DNA of 64,000 nucleotides from Clostridiaceae bacterium. GTDB lineage: Bacteria; Bacillota; Clostridia; Oscillospirales; Butyricicoccaceae. The notes below the pieces were generated by a model that made no database searches, was not told where the DNA came from, and was given only the letters and a program-made list of their open reading frames with translations. Below, in pieces: positions 34,983 through 44,409 of this stretch. A program made the translations under genes and the position numbers. The DNA is taken from positions 7,839-71,838 of the forward strand of contig JAGZOP010000011.1 of the NCBI GenBank assembly GCA_018383195.1, given 5' to 3'. How positions within the stretch are numbered: the first letter of the stretch is position 1; every line of letters begins with the position of its first letter.

Positions 34983-36059
34983 ATGAAACGAATCGGTATC
35001 CTCACAAGCGGTGGCGACTGTCAGGGTCTGAACGCAGCCATCCGCGGTGTTGCCAAAGCGCTGTATGTTGAGTTTGGCTCAGATGTTGAAATTTATGGCA
35101 TTGCAGACGGGTATCGCGGTTTGATCGAAGGAGACTATCGCCTGATGAAGCCCGAAGATTTTTCCGGCATTCTCACCCTAGGCGGTACCATTCTCGGCAC
35201 CTCGCGCCAACCGTTCAAATTGATGCGTGTCACAGATGAAAAAAATGGCGATAAAGTCGAAGCTATGAAAGCGAATTATCGAAAAATGAAACTGGACTGC
35301 CTAGTCATTTTGGGCGGAAATGGCACGCACAAGACCGCGCATCTTCTTTCGCAGGAGGGGCTTAATGTCGTAACCCTGCCCAAGACCATCGACAACGATC
35401 TATGGGGCACGGAAATGACCTTTGGCTTTTACAGCGCACTTGAACTGGCGACACAGGTGATTGACTGCATCCATACGACCGCAACCTCGCACGGGCGTGT
35501 GTTCATTGTGGAGATCATGGGGCACAAGGTCGGATGGCTGCCGCTTTACGCGGGCGTTGCCGGCGGTGCAGATATCATCCTGCTTCCCGAAATCCCCTAT
35601 GATATCAATAAAATTATTGATACGCTTGAACAGCGCGATAAAAAGGGAAAGCGCTTTTCCATTCTGGCTGTTGCAGAGGGCGCCCTTTCTGTCGAAGAAT
35701 CAAAAATGTCCAAAAAGGAGTTCAAGAAAGGGCGTGCAGAACTGACCGATCCTGCAATTTCCTACCGGATTGCACGCGAACTGGGCGAAAAAATGGATCG
35801 CGAAATCCGCGTCGTGGTTCCCGGACATTTTCAGCGCGGCGGCGGACCGTGCTCCTATGACCGGGCATTCGCCACACGATTGGGAGCAGCTGCGGCTCGC
35901 CTCATTGCGGATCGCAATTACGGCAACATGGTGGCGCTGCGCAATGAAGAGATTGTTCCGGTTCCCCTGAGCGACGTTGCAGGCAAGCTGAAAACCGTTC
36001 CTCTGGATAACAGCATGATTCGGTCGGCGCGTCGAATTGGAATTTCCTTCGGTGATTAA
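34983..36059 (+). CDS. 6-phosphofructokinase (group with GGNGT site)
   Basis: A 358-residue phosphofructokinase read from ATG 34983 behind GGAAGG. Motifs: TSGGDCQGLNAAIRG (8-22), GGNGTHKTA (111-119), PKTIDND, EIMGHKVGW and PGHFQRGG. Glycine at the position that distinguishes ATP from pyrophosphate enzymes suggests ATP use, but the usual Mg-binding Asp of GGDG is Asn113. This fits a clostridial paralogue group, so substrate and donor should not be assumed to match E. coli PfkA. Confidence 0.9.
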   Translation: MKRIGILTSGGDCQGLNAAIRGVAKALYVEFGSDVEIYGIADGYRGLIEGDYRLMKPEDFSGILTLGGTILGTSRQPFKLMRVTDEKNGDKVEAMKANYRKMKLDCLVILGGNGTHKTAHLLSQEGLNVVTLPKTIDNDLWGTEMTFGFYSALELATQVIDCIHTTATSHGRVFIVEIMGHKVGWLPLYAGVAGGADIILLPEIPYDINKIIDTLEQRDKKGKRFSILAVAEGALSVEESKMSKKEFKKGRAELTDPAISYRIARELGEKMDREIRVVVPGHFQRGGGPCSYDRAFATRLGAAAARLIADRNYGNMVALRNEEIVPVPLSDVAGKLKTVPLDNSMIRSARRIGISFGD

Positions 36060-36064
36060 ACGTA

Positions 36065-36100
36065 AAAACAGCAGAGCGAAAGTTTTCGCTCTGCTGTTTT
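36065..36100. terminator. Bidirectional terminator, phosphofructokinase/nhaC
   Basis: AAACAGCAGAGCGAAAG and CTTTCGCTCTGCTGTTT-type arms flank a short loop, with T-runs on both exits; it separates convergent genes. Confidence 0.88.
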
Positions 36101-37378
36101 TTATGCCTTCTTCTTTCTAAATAAGATGAAGAGCAATGCGGAAACTGCCATCAGCATCGGATAGTAGCAATAAGGAATAATTTCTACCGGACTGAGCGCA
36201 TTCGCGTAGCTTGCCGCCGTAATGAGCTGCGCGCCGTACGGAATCATACCCTGACATACCGAAGTGAAAATATCGAGCAGCGATGCTGTACGTTTTGGTT
36301 CGATATGATATTCGTCTGCAATCTCTTTCGCAACCGGACCGGCGATAACGATTGCAATCGTATTGTTTGCCGTTGCACAGTCAACTGCCGCAGATAACGC
36401 TGCAATTCCGATTTCTGCACCCTTTTTGCTGTTAATCCGCTTGCGAATCGTGTACAGAACCCAATCTACACCGCCATTCATTCGAATCAGTGCAACAATA
36501 CCGGCAACAATCAGGGAAATGACCGTAATGTCATACATGCTGACAATGCCTTCCCCCATCACGTTAAAAATATCTTTGAATCCGAAATCGCCGTAGAACA
36601 GACCGACGCCAAGCGCCAGCACTGTACCGCCGGATAAGAGGACAAATACATTGAAACCAATGAGTGCACCGATCAAAACAACCAGATACGGAAGAATACG
36701 GACAAAATCATAGGTCAAATTATCTGGTACTGTGAAATCACTGCCCATAGTAAGTGCAAAGAAAATAATCAATGTAACGATTGCAGCCGGAAGAACCAAC
36801 TTAAGATTTTCCCGGAATTTGTCGCGCATCTCACAGCCTTGTGTGCGGGTTGCGGCAATCGTCGTATCCGAAATCATGGAAAGGTTGTCACCGAACATCG
36901 CACCGCAGACAGCTGAACCAACGCACATTGCAACCGGCAACCCTGTTTTTTCGCTGATGCCAACAGCAATCGGTGTCAGCACGGTAATGGTGCCAACCGA
37001 AGTACCCATCGAAGTTGAAATAAAGCAGCCGATCAGGAATACGCCTACAACTGCAATGCTACCCGGCAAAATAGACAGACCGAAGTTTACCGTAGCGTCC
37101 GCGCCGCCCGCCGCTTTTACCGCGCCGGAAAAGGCACCCGCCATGACAAATACCAGGCACATGATCATGACATTTTCGTCTGCCATCCCGCGCGCCACGA
37201 CTTCCAGTTTTTCTCCAAAGCTGACTTTGCGATTCATCAAAAAAGCAACGACCAACGCCGTTACAAAACCTGCAATCGCAGGCATGTTATAAAAACCTCC
37301 CGTCCAAATGCCGTATCCGATGAACAGCGCTAAAAATACGACAATCGGAAGCAGCGCCCATGCGTGTCCCTTTTTCAT
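36101..37378 (-). CDS. NhaC-family Na+/H+ antiporter
   Basis: A 425-residue polytopic protein with about eleven membrane spans and NhaC-family signatures (GDNLSMISDTTIAATRTQGCEMRDKF, TANNTIAIVIAGPVAKEI). Relatives exchange Na+ for H+ or act as malate/lactate or amino-acid antiporters, so the label is family-level. Start at ATG 37378 behind GGGGGA. Single-gene unit with its own promoter. Confidence 0.88.
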   Translation of the reverse strand: MKKGHAWALLPIVVFLALFIGYGIWTGGFYNMPAIAGFVTALVVAFLMNRKVSFGEKLEVVARGMADENVMIMCLVFVMAGAFSGAVKAAGGADATVNFGLSILPGSIAVVGVFLIGCFISTSMGTSVGTITVLTPIAVGISEKTGLPVAMCVGSAVCGAMFGDNLSMISDTTIAATRTQGCEMRDKFRENLKLVLPAAIVTLIIFFALTMGSDFTVPDNLTYDFVRILPYLVVLIGALIGFNVFVLLSGGTVLALGVGLFYGDFGFKDIFNVMGEGIVSMYDITVISLIVAGIVALIRMNGGVDWVLYTIRKRINSKKGAEIGIAALSAAVDCATANNTIAIVIAGPVAKEIADEYHIEPKRTASLLDIFTSVCQGMIPYGAQLITAASYANALSPVEIIPYCYYPMLMAVSALLFILFRKKKA

Positions 37379-37462
37379 ACATCCCCCTACGCTTTCTTTG
37401 TTGTTCGTGCAAATATGCCAGATTGCACAAGCCTTACCGGCAATATCTGCAATACTGTATTT

Positions 37463-37491
37463 ATAATACACGATTTTCACATGCCTGACAA
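37463..37491 (-). promoter_or_regulatory. Sigma-A promoter of the nhaC-like gene
   Basis: Minus strand TTGTCA (37486-37491), 17 bases, TATTAT (37463-37468). Confidence 0.6.
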
Positions 37492-37570
37492 GACCAAAAG
37501 AGAAAGAACCCCGATATTGCCGAACAACTCGTCATACTGCACTTTACCCTCATTTAAAAAAGCACTCAAA

Positions 37571-37620
37571 AAAGTACCAAACGGCAATAGAATTTTTCTC
37601 TCATCGCCATTTGGTACTTT
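37571..37620 (-). terminator. Terminator after the CBS protein gene
   Basis: AAGTACCAAATGGC and GCCGTTTGGTACTT (minus strand) pair across a 20-base loop, followed by a T-run. Confidence 0.75.
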
Positions 37621-37624
37621 TGCT

Positions 37625-38089
37625 TTAAGCTTCGACTGCAAATACAGTTTTCGCTCGCCTATGTTGTTTTTGAAGCGTGGATTGAGATGGAATCTTTTCC
37701 ATCTCAGAAACACAATAATCCAAAATCCGTTTACGAGTCACAATACCGACAAAACAATTCCGATCATCAATAACCGGGACAAAATTTTGGTTCATTGCTG
37801 TATTGAGCAAGTCAGTAATCTGCGCGTCTGCGCGAACCGGTTTATTCATGACATGCCGTTGGACGGAATCCATGCGCAGCGTATTGCGTGATTCCCATAT
37901 TTTCGCATCCGTCAGCGCCCACAGGAAATCACCTTCTGTCACCGTTCCGATATATGTTCCATCCCTTGAAATCAAGGGAACCGCCGTATAACTGGTTTCA
38001 CGCAGAATATTGAGTCCTTCTTCAATCGTGTAATCATCAAATAAATATGTAATGTCGCTTTTATGCGTTAAAAACAGCATAATATTCAT
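37625..38089 (-). CDS. CBS-domain pair protein
   Basis: A 154-residue protein of two CBS motifs (about 1-65, TAVPLISRDGTYIGTVTEGDFL; and 70-130, FVPVIDDRNCFVGIVTRKRIL) and a basic tail. Such stand-alone Bateman modules bind adenine nucleotides such as AMP, ATP or c-di-AMP and regulate partners. Single-gene unit; partner not evident. Confidence 0.9.
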   Translation of the reverse strand: MNIMLFLTHKSDITYLFDDYTIEEGLNILRETSYTAVPLISRDGTYIGTVTEGDFLWALTDAKIWESRNTLRMDSVQRHVMNKPVRADAQITDLLNTAMNQNFVPVIDDRNCFVGIVTRKRILDYCVSEMEKIPSQSTLQKQHRRAKTVFAVEA

Positions 38090-38140
38090 ATATCATCTTC
38101 CTTTGCACCGGATGCTATAATTGATCTTTCGTTTGAGAAT

Positions 38141-38169
38141 ATTGTATCAAAGTATCACAAAATATGCAA
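38141..38169 (-). promoter_or_regulatory. Sigma-A promoter of the CBS gene
   Basis: Minus strand TTGCAT (38164-38169), 17 bases, TACAAT (38141-38146). Confidence 0.7.
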
Positions 38170-38218
38170 CAGATTCCAGACATAATTCACAAAATGTACA
38201 CGAATTACGGCGCATCAT

Positions 38219-39988
38219 TTACATTCTATCCAAACTTTTTAAAATCCGTTCGATCAGGCGCACACGCTGAAACGGTGTAATGAGATACCATCCATCTGTA
38301 AACGGCATCATGCGCTGCGCAAGCTGAACAGAAAGCTCTACCGCAAGCGTCTCTGCGGAATCGCGTTCCAGCCCCTCGTATTGCGCAACAATTTCAGGTG
38401 GGATATCAATCCCCGCCATTTCCTGACTCATAAACAGCGCATTACGATGGCTGATAATTGGAATGATACCGCCGAGAATCGCTGTATCCAATGTTTCGTG
38501 CGCCTGTTTCAGATGTTCAAATGCATCTTCGGTAAACACCGGCTGTGTCAAAAACACCGACACTCCGGCTTCCTGCTTGCGCAATGCTTTTCTTAACTCT
38601 GCATCAAAATTCCTTGCGTTTACATTCAGTGCGCCGCATACGGTAAACGGTTCTGCCATTCCGGTTTCAGAAAGCTGGCGGATATAATCAGCCAGCACAA
38701 CCGAGTTAAACGAAAAAACTCCCTTGACTTCATCCCGCGCCGCAGAGGGAATCGGGTCACCGGTCACAACAAGCACATTGCGTACTTCCTCGGCAGACAA
38801 GCCGAGGAGCAGTGCTTTGGTGGCATTGATATTACGGTCACGGCAGGTCATATGGGGAATCGGGTCAATATCCAATTCACGCCGCAGCTTTGCGGCAAGC
38901 ATGGAGGAATCCACACGCACCCGCGCAACCGGACAGTCTGCAATTGTTACCGCATCTACGCCGGCAGCTTTCAACTGCCGCGCTCCCTCCATAAATTTTT
39001 GAATATTTGCATCTGCCGGCGGATCAAGCTCCACAGCGATCACCCGTTTCCCGGAACGCAGCTTCTGCGCCAACCGGTTGCGCAAACCATCGGGATTCCT
39101 CATTGGTTTGGCATTCGGCTTTCTGAGCATGCTCACTTTCCCGACTGCTTCCCCCTTGAGCACACGTGCAGTCTGCGCAATATGCTCAGGTTCCGTACCG
39201 CAGCAGCCGCCAAGAATTTTTACCCCTGCCGCTGCCAGATCTCCGCATCGTGATGCAAAATACACCGAACTTCCATCGAATACAGTGCGGCCATCCACAA
39301 TGGTGGGATATCCTGCGTTTGGCATAACAGAAAAGAACTTATTCTGCCCATCAAAGTCCGGCATAGTTTCCCTTGCAAGTGCCAACAGATGATGCGGACC
39401 CGAAACGCAGTTAAATCCCGTCGCATCAATATGCACATCTGCACGCACACGTGACATGAGCGCATGTGCAGATAGTCCCTGTCTGGTAAATCCATCCGGG
39501 GTTACAGCAAATGATGCCATAATAAACGCCTCAGGGCAGCGTTTCTTGATATAGGCTGCCAGATCGTGCACGGGTGCATCGGAAGCAAAGGTTTCAAATA
39601 AAAAATTCTGTGCACCAAGCGCAAGAAAACAATCCAAAATAGCAGTGTACTCTGATTCGTCTTCAGGAAGCGGACCGATATCTGCAAACACTGCGGCTTG
39701 GAATGGAGCAGCAGCTTCGCAGGCGAGACTCCATCCTGCGCAAATGATATCATGCACCTCTTCCGAGGTGCATTCCAACATCCGCGTATTTGCACCAAAG
39801 GTATTCGTTTTAATCGCACGTGCTCCCGCGTTCAGATACGCATTGTGGATTGCCATCACCCGCTCGGGGTGCTGTATGTTTGCCCATTCGCATTTCACCG
39901 TGTCGTCCGGATACTGCTGCGCATAATATGTTCCCATCGCGCCATCAAACAATAGGATATGATCTTTCAAATAAGACTTTACTTCCAT
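38219..39988 (-). CDS. Bifunctional homocysteine S-methyltransferase / methylenetetrahydrofolate reductase
   Basis: A 589-residue fusion like B. subtilis YitJ. The N-terminal half (about 1-285) is a Zn homocysteine methyltransferase (FNCVSGP, GGCCGTEPEHI). The C-terminal half (about 300-589) is a MetF-type FAD reductase (RVIAVELDPPADAN, LVVTGDPIP, TQPVFTEDAFEHL). It makes methyl-THF and may transfer methyl groups to homocysteine. Start at ATG 39988 behind GAGGAG. It follows metH by about 18 bases. Confidence 0.94.
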   Translation of the reverse strand: MEVKSYLKDHILLFDGAMGTYYAQQYPDDTVKCEWANIQHPERVMAIHNAYLNAGARAIKTNTFGANTRMLECTSEEVHDIICAGWSLACEAAAPFQAAVFADIGPLPEDESEYTAILDCFLALGAQNFLFETFASDAPVHDLAAYIKKRCPEAFIMASFAVTPDGFTRQGLSAHALMSRVRADVHIDATGFNCVSGPHHLLALARETMPDFDGQNKFFSVMPNAGYPTIVDGRTVFDGSSVYFASRCGDLAAAGVKILGGCCGTEPEHIAQTARVLKGEAVGKVSMLRKPNAKPMRNPDGLRNRLAQKLRSGKRVIAVELDPPADANIQKFMEGARQLKAAGVDAVTIADCPVARVRVDSSMLAAKLRRELDIDPIPHMTCRDRNINATKALLLGLSAEEVRNVLVVTGDPIPSAARDEVKGVFSFNSVVLADYIRQLSETGMAEPFTVCGALNVNARNFDAELRKALRKQEAGVSVFLTQPVFTEDAFEHLKQAHETLDTAILGGIIPIISHRNALFMSQEMAGIDIPPEIVAQYEGLERDSAETLAVELSVQLAQRMMPFTDGWYLITPFQRVRLIERILKSLDRM

Positions 39989-40005
39989 AAATCCGCTCCT
40001 CTGTC

Positions 40006-42384
40006 TCAACCTAATACATGGCGCGCAATATCAACTGATTCCTTCGCATCTGCCGCATAAAAATCAGCGCCAATTTTTTCGGCATAATCCGGTGTCAGTA
40101 CTGCCCCGCCAACCCAAATCTTGCAGTCGTGCCCACTTTCACGCAGCGCACGAATTGTTTCGGTCATACTGCCAAGCGTGGTGGTCATTAACGCAGATAA
40201 ACCAATCAGCTTCACTTCCTGCTTGATTGCCGTCTCCACCACTGTTTCAATCGGCACGTCACGTCCAAGATCCAAGACTTGATAGCCATAGTTCTCCAAA
40301 ATTGTTTTGACAATATTTTTACCGATATCGTGAATATCCCCCTTCACGGTCGCTACAATGATCTTTCCCTTGGAGACGGATTCTGCACCGCGTGCTGCAA
40401 TCGAAGATTTAATTTTTTCAAATGCATCCTGCGCTGCACCGGCGGCATTGATAAGCTGCGGTAGGAAAATCTCGCCGCGCTCAAATCTGCCGCCAACCAG
40501 ATCAAGCGCAGGGATGAGCAGTGTATTCACAACATCCAGTTCGGTCATGCCGCCATCCAATAGTTCCTGTGTAATGCGCGCCGCATCCTCTTTCAGTCCC
40601 TTGGAAACTGCGTACAGCAAAGGCGAAAGTTCAGTTTCAGCAGACTCATTCCGCTGCTGTACCGGCTTTGACTCTGCTTTCGTTTCTTCCGGCAGGTTCA
40701 TGCATGCTTCAATATATGCCTCGGCATTTTTATCCCGGTTATATAGTACATTAAATACCCGGATGGCGTTCATCACTTCGACGCTGTTGGGATTGATAAT
40801 CGGCAAATCAAGACCGTGCGCCATTGCAAGGGTAAGAAATCCGGTCGTAATGAGGTTTCTGCGCGGCAAGCCGAATGAAATATTTGAAACGCCAAGCACG
40901 CAATGCAGACCCAAGCGGTCGCGTACCATCTGCATTGCACGCAAAGTCTCGACCGCTTTATCCTGTTCAGCCGAGACTGTCAGCGTCAGGCAGTCGATAT
41001 ATACATCCTCTTTGGGGATTCCATGCGCCTCAGCTGCATGCAGGATTCGTGCCGCAATTTCAAAGCGCTGCTCTGCCTTAGGAGGAATCCCGTTCTTATC
41101 CATCGTTAAACCAACGATCGCCGCGCCATATTTTTTTGCAATGGGCAAAATGCGCTCCAGCACTTCGCTTTCGCCGTTAACCGAATTGACAATTGCCTTC
41201 CCGTTTACAACACGCAGTCCCGCTTCAATCGCCGCGGGATCGGACGAATCTATTTGCAGCGGCAAATCTGTTACGCTCTGAATCGCCTTGACCACGCGCA
41301 CCATCATTTCAGGCTCGTCAATTTCAGGCAAGCCGACGTTGACATCCAGAATATTTGCCCCGGCATCAGCCTGCTCAACCGCCTGATGCAGAGTATAATC
41401 CATATCCCCGTCAATGAGAGCCTGCTTAAAGCGTTTCTTGCCGGTTGGGTTGATGCGTTCTCCGATAATACGAACCCCGTCGATGTGTACGACTTCTGTA
41501 GCCGTACAAACCAGTGAGGATCGATTTACAGTACGCTGTGCCGGGGTCATTCCCGAGGTCTGACGCACAATTTCCCGAATGAATTCCGGTGTAGTGCCGC
41601 AGCAGCCGCCCATCACAGAAACACCCATATGGACATATTCTGCCATAAGTTCAGCAAATTCGGCAGGTTCAATATCATATTCTCCGGTTGCCGGGTCCGG
41701 CAGACCTGCGTTTGCCTTTACAATCACCGGAAGCGCAGTGGCTGCACACAATCTTTGTACAATCGGAAGCAGTTCGCGCGGTCCGAGTGAGCAGTTTACA
41801 CCGATTGCATCTACACCAAGACCCTCCAGCACCGCTGCCATAGCTTCGACCGAGCAACCGGTAAATGTTCTGCCATTCTGCTCAAAAGTCATCGTTACGT
41901 AAACAGGAAGATTCGTATTTTCTTTCGCTGCAAGCACAGCAGCCTTCACTTCGTACAAATCTGTCATTGTCTCGATTACAATGAGATCCGCGCCGGAGCA
42001 TGCGCCGGCACACATCATTTCCTGAAATATCTCATAGGCAGTCTCAAAGGGCAAGGTTCCATATGGCTCCAAGAGCTGACCAATCGGTCCGACATCCAGC
42101 GCTACCTGCGCGCCCGTATCAGCGCACGCGGCACGTGCGCACTGTACCGCAGCTTTTACCACCGTTTCAACCGATTCACCGCTCTTTTGCAGTTTATATC
42201 GGTTTGCACCGAAAGTATTCGCATAGATGACCTGTGCGCCCGCTTCCACATAGGCGCGATGAATTTCTGTTACGGTTTCCGGCGCACTCAGGCATAAGGT
42301 TTCCGGGCAATGACCGGGCGCTAACCCGCGCTTTTGCAGCATTGTCCCCATTGCACCATCTAAATACAAAATTTTATTTTCCAC
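40006..42384 (-). CDS. metH: Cobalamin-dependent methionine synthase, without activation domain
   Basis: A 792-residue MetH: homocysteine domain (about 1-290; GVNCSLGP, GGCCGTTPEFI), methyl-THF domain (about 300-570; GERINPTGKKRF, DVNVGLPEIDEPEMM), cobalamin cap (about 590-670) and B12-binding domain with His685 in GDIHDIGKN. The ~330-residue SAM/flavodoxin activation domain of E. coli MetH is missing and is supplied by the upstream gene. GTG start at 42384 with AGGAAAG upstream, overlapping that gene by 11 bases. Confidence 0.95.
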   Translation of the reverse strand: MENKILYLDGAMGTMLQKRGLAPGHCPETLCLSAPETVTEIHRAYVEAGAQVIYANTFGANRYKLQKSGESVETVVKAAVQCARAACADTGAQVALDVGPIGQLLEPYGTLPFETAYEIFQEMMCAGACSGADLIVIETMTDLYEVKAAVLAAKENTNLPVYVTMTFEQNGRTFTGCSVEAMAAVLEGLGVDAIGVNCSLGPRELLPIVQRLCAATALPVIVKANAGLPDPATGEYDIEPAEFAELMAEYVHMGVSVMGGCCGTTPEFIREIVRQTSGMTPAQRTVNRSSLVCTATEVVHIDGVRIIGERINPTGKKRFKQALIDGDMDYTLHQAVEQADAGANILDVNVGLPEIDEPEMMVRVVKAIQSVTDLPLQIDSSDPAAIEAGLRVVNGKAIVNSVNGESEVLERILPIAKKYGAAIVGLTMDKNGIPPKAEQRFEIAARILHAAEAHGIPKEDVYIDCLTLTVSAEQDKAVETLRAMQMVRDRLGLHCVLGVSNISFGLPRRNLITTGFLTLAMAHGLDLPIINPNSVEVMNAIRVFNVLYNRDKNAEAYIEACMNLPEETKAESKPVQQRNESAETELSPLLYAVSKGLKEDAARITQELLDGGMTELDVVNTLLIPALDLVGGRFERGEIFLPQLINAAGAAQDAFEKIKSSIAARGAESVSKGKIIVATVKGDIHDIGKNIVKTILENYGYQVLDLGRDVPIETVVETAIKQEVKLIGLSALMTTTLGSMTETIRALRESGHDCKIWVGGAVLTPDYAEKIGADFYAADAKESVDIARHVLG

Positions 42385-43051
42385 AGGTCTTTCCTGCCTT
42401 TCTAAATGTACATGTTTCAAACATCGAACAGTAAGCACAGCCGCGAAAACGTTTGGTCTGCGGCCGATCTGCCAGTCCGATCACTGCTGTCACCGACTTC
42501 CTAGGCGTAAGGATGCAGGAATCGGTCAAAGTGAGCCCGATCTTCCTTCCGGTATCCAAGAGTTCTATCATTTTATGCTGAAATGCAATTGGCATATCTC
42601 CATAGCCGGGGCTGAACCGATCGGTTAAATATCTCGCATCCAAGGCTGACGCAATTTCCCGCTCTACCGCATCACATACTGCTTCAATATAAGCTGAGCC
42701 ACAGCAATCCAAAATCACCGCACAGGTCATGTCCCGTATCTGGGCACGTCTAATGGCGGCTTCCATGCGGGCGCCTAAAGTTGCAGCCATGAGTACGCAG
42801 CGCGAGCAGTCCGCAAGCAAAATTTTCACATCTTCACCCGGGAAATATATATCGGTCCCGCAAAGCCGTATTCCTTCCGGCGTGCGTTCGATGTCATATT
42901 TTTGATATGTATATCGCGGCATTGCAGAAGCAAATGTTTCTGCAATGCAGGTGTCAATCTGTGCATTTACCTCGGACGGAATTTCGTTTCCCCTCCATCC
43001 CAAATATTGCAGAACTTCATTACGGCGAAAAGATTTCACATTTAACTGCAT
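42374..43051 (-). CDS. Stand-alone vitamin-B12-dependent methionine synthase activation-domain protein
   Basis: A 225-residue protein matching the MetH activation domain, with the SAM-binding RFSPGYGD motif and LTDSCILTPRKSVTAVIG. It would supply SAM for reductive remethylation of inactive cob(II)alamin on MetH. The C-terminal 25 residues add a Cys-rich segment (CAYCSMFETC...GKTC), possibly a metal or redox site. Directly upstream of and overlapping metH. GGAGGAG precedes the ATG. Confidence 0.93.
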   Translation of the reverse strand: MQLNVKSFRRNEVLQYLGWRGNEIPSEVNAQIDTCIAETFASAMPRYTYQKYDIERTPEGIRLCGTDIYFPGEDVKILLADCSRCVLMAATLGARMEAAIRRAQIRDMTCAVILDCCGSAYIEAVCDAVEREIASALDARYLTDRFSPGYGDMPIAFQHKMIELLDTGRKIGLTLTDSCILTPRKSVTAVIGLADRPQTKRFRGCAYCSMFETCTFRKAGKTCGK

Positions 43052-43113
43052 GGATCTCCTCCTATTTATTCCCTATTTCATACTTAAACAGTATACCATA
43101 TTAGAAAATAAAA

Positions 43114-43156
43114 AAACAGTCTTTCAACATGTAAAATCTGCTGAAAGACCGTTTCA
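43114..43156 (-). terminator. Terminator after the activase-partner gene
   Basis: AAACGGTCTTTCA and TGAAAGACTGTTT (minus strand) pair across a 15-base loop, with a long T-run. It separates the activase pair from the MetH operon. Confidence 0.8.
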
Positions 43157-43164
43157 AAAATCTT

Positions 43165-44409
43165 TTATTCCGCAGTGGACAGCATCAGCTTAATCCGGTT
43201 TTCCTGATTGATCTTGGACGCGCCTGGATCATAGTCAACCGAAACAATGTTGGCTTCCGGATATTTTTCACGGATTTTGCGCACCATGCCCTTTCCTGCG
43301 ATATGGTTTGGCAGGCAGCCGAACGGCTGGGTACAAACGATGTTATGCACTCCCTCTGTAATCAGTTCAACCATCTCCGCGGGCAGCAGCCATCCTTCTC
43401 CCATTTTGACCCCTTGTCCAATGATATCCTGTGACAGCTTACGAACATGGTCAAAGTACTGCGGCGCACGGAATTTTCCGTGCTTCTCGATAATAGAAAT
43501 CATATCCCTTTGCTTGTCAAGCACAAACCGATAGATCAATCGATTGCGTACCGCAGCTTTTGCCGATCGTCCATATAATTCATGGTCAATAATTCCGTTG
43601 TAAATACAATACAGGCAGAAATCGAGCAGTCCGGGCAGCACAGGTTCACAGCCTTCCGAAACCAGAAAATCTTCCAAATGATTGTTTCCCAGCGGCGAAA
43701 ACTTGACATAGATTTCGCCAACCACACCAACCTTTTTCTTTTTTACTGCCGTGTCAAGCGGTACCTTTGCAAATGCATCAAGAACAAACTGATATAGGCG
43801 TTTTACCTCGCTGTAACGAATCAGGCGATTGCCTGTAAATCTCTCGGATACCGTGCGGGTGCAAATATCGACTGCCTTTTGAGACGCGCCTGCAATTTTT
43901 TCATAAGGACGGCACTGGTTGTGCAGCATCATAATGAGATCCCCGATCAGCAAGCCGTAAGCAACCTGAATCAGCATCTGCGGCGTAAGGTGGAATCCGG
44001 GATTTGCTTCCAATCCGGAAAAGTTGAGCGAAATCACAGGAATATGCCCATATCCATTTTTCTGAAGCGCTTTGCGCAGCAGATGAATATAATTAGATGC
44101 GCGGCATCCACCGCCGGTCTGACTCATAATCAGCGCAATTTTATTGGTATCATATTTTCCGCTTTCAATCGCATGAATCATCTGACCGATGGTCAGCAAT
44201 GCGGGATAGCAGGTATCATTGTGGACATTTTTCAGTCCTGCTTCTACAACAGCAGGTCCATCGGTTGTCAGCAGTTCCATATGATAGCCATAATTCTTCA
44301 TAATCTTCAGAATCAGACCAAACTGAATGGGGAGCATATTGGGAACGAGAATCGTGTAGTCCTTTTTCATTTCCTCGGTGAACACCGGGTAATTACTGCT
44401 GCTTTGCAA
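43165..44409 (-). CDS. Acyl-CoA dehydratase activase-related protein (C-terminal module, separate gene)
   Basis: A 414-residue protein matching the C-terminal part of large acyl-CoA dehydratase activase-related proteins (YTILVPNMLPIQFGLILKIM, NDTCYPALLTIGQMI, MSQTGGGCRASNYIHLL, CTQPFGCLPNHI). Conserved cysteines suggest an iron-sulfur site of the HgdB-like fold. The start overlaps the end of the 985-residue activase by 17 bases in another frame. In many Clostridia both parts are one ~1,400-residue protein. Substrate unknown. Confidence 0.85.
   Translation of the reverse strand: MQSSSNYPVFTEEMKKDYTILVPNMLPIQFGLILKIMKNYGYHMELLTTDGPAVVEAGLKNVHNDTCYPALLTIGQMIHAIESGKYDTNKIALIMSQTGGGCRASNYIHLLRKALQKNGYGHIPVISLNFSGLEANPGFHLTPQMLIQVAYGLLIGDLIMMLHNQCRPYEKIAGASQKAVDICTRTVSERFTGNRLIRYSEVKRLYQFVLDAFAKVPLDTAVKKKKVGVVGEIYVKFSPLGNNHLEDFLVSEGCEPVLPGLLDFCLYCIYNGIIDHELYGRSAKAAVRNRLIYRFVLDKQRDMISIIEKHGKFRAPQYFDHVRKLSQDIIGQGVKMGEGWLLPAEMVELITEGVHNIVCTQPFGCLPNHIAGKGMVRKIREKYPEANIVSVDYDPGASKINQENRIKLMLSTAE

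Noticed and set aside
40358..41281. A 307-codon plus-strand frame opposite metH
   Set aside because: Ser-rich shadow of the certain metH reading frame.
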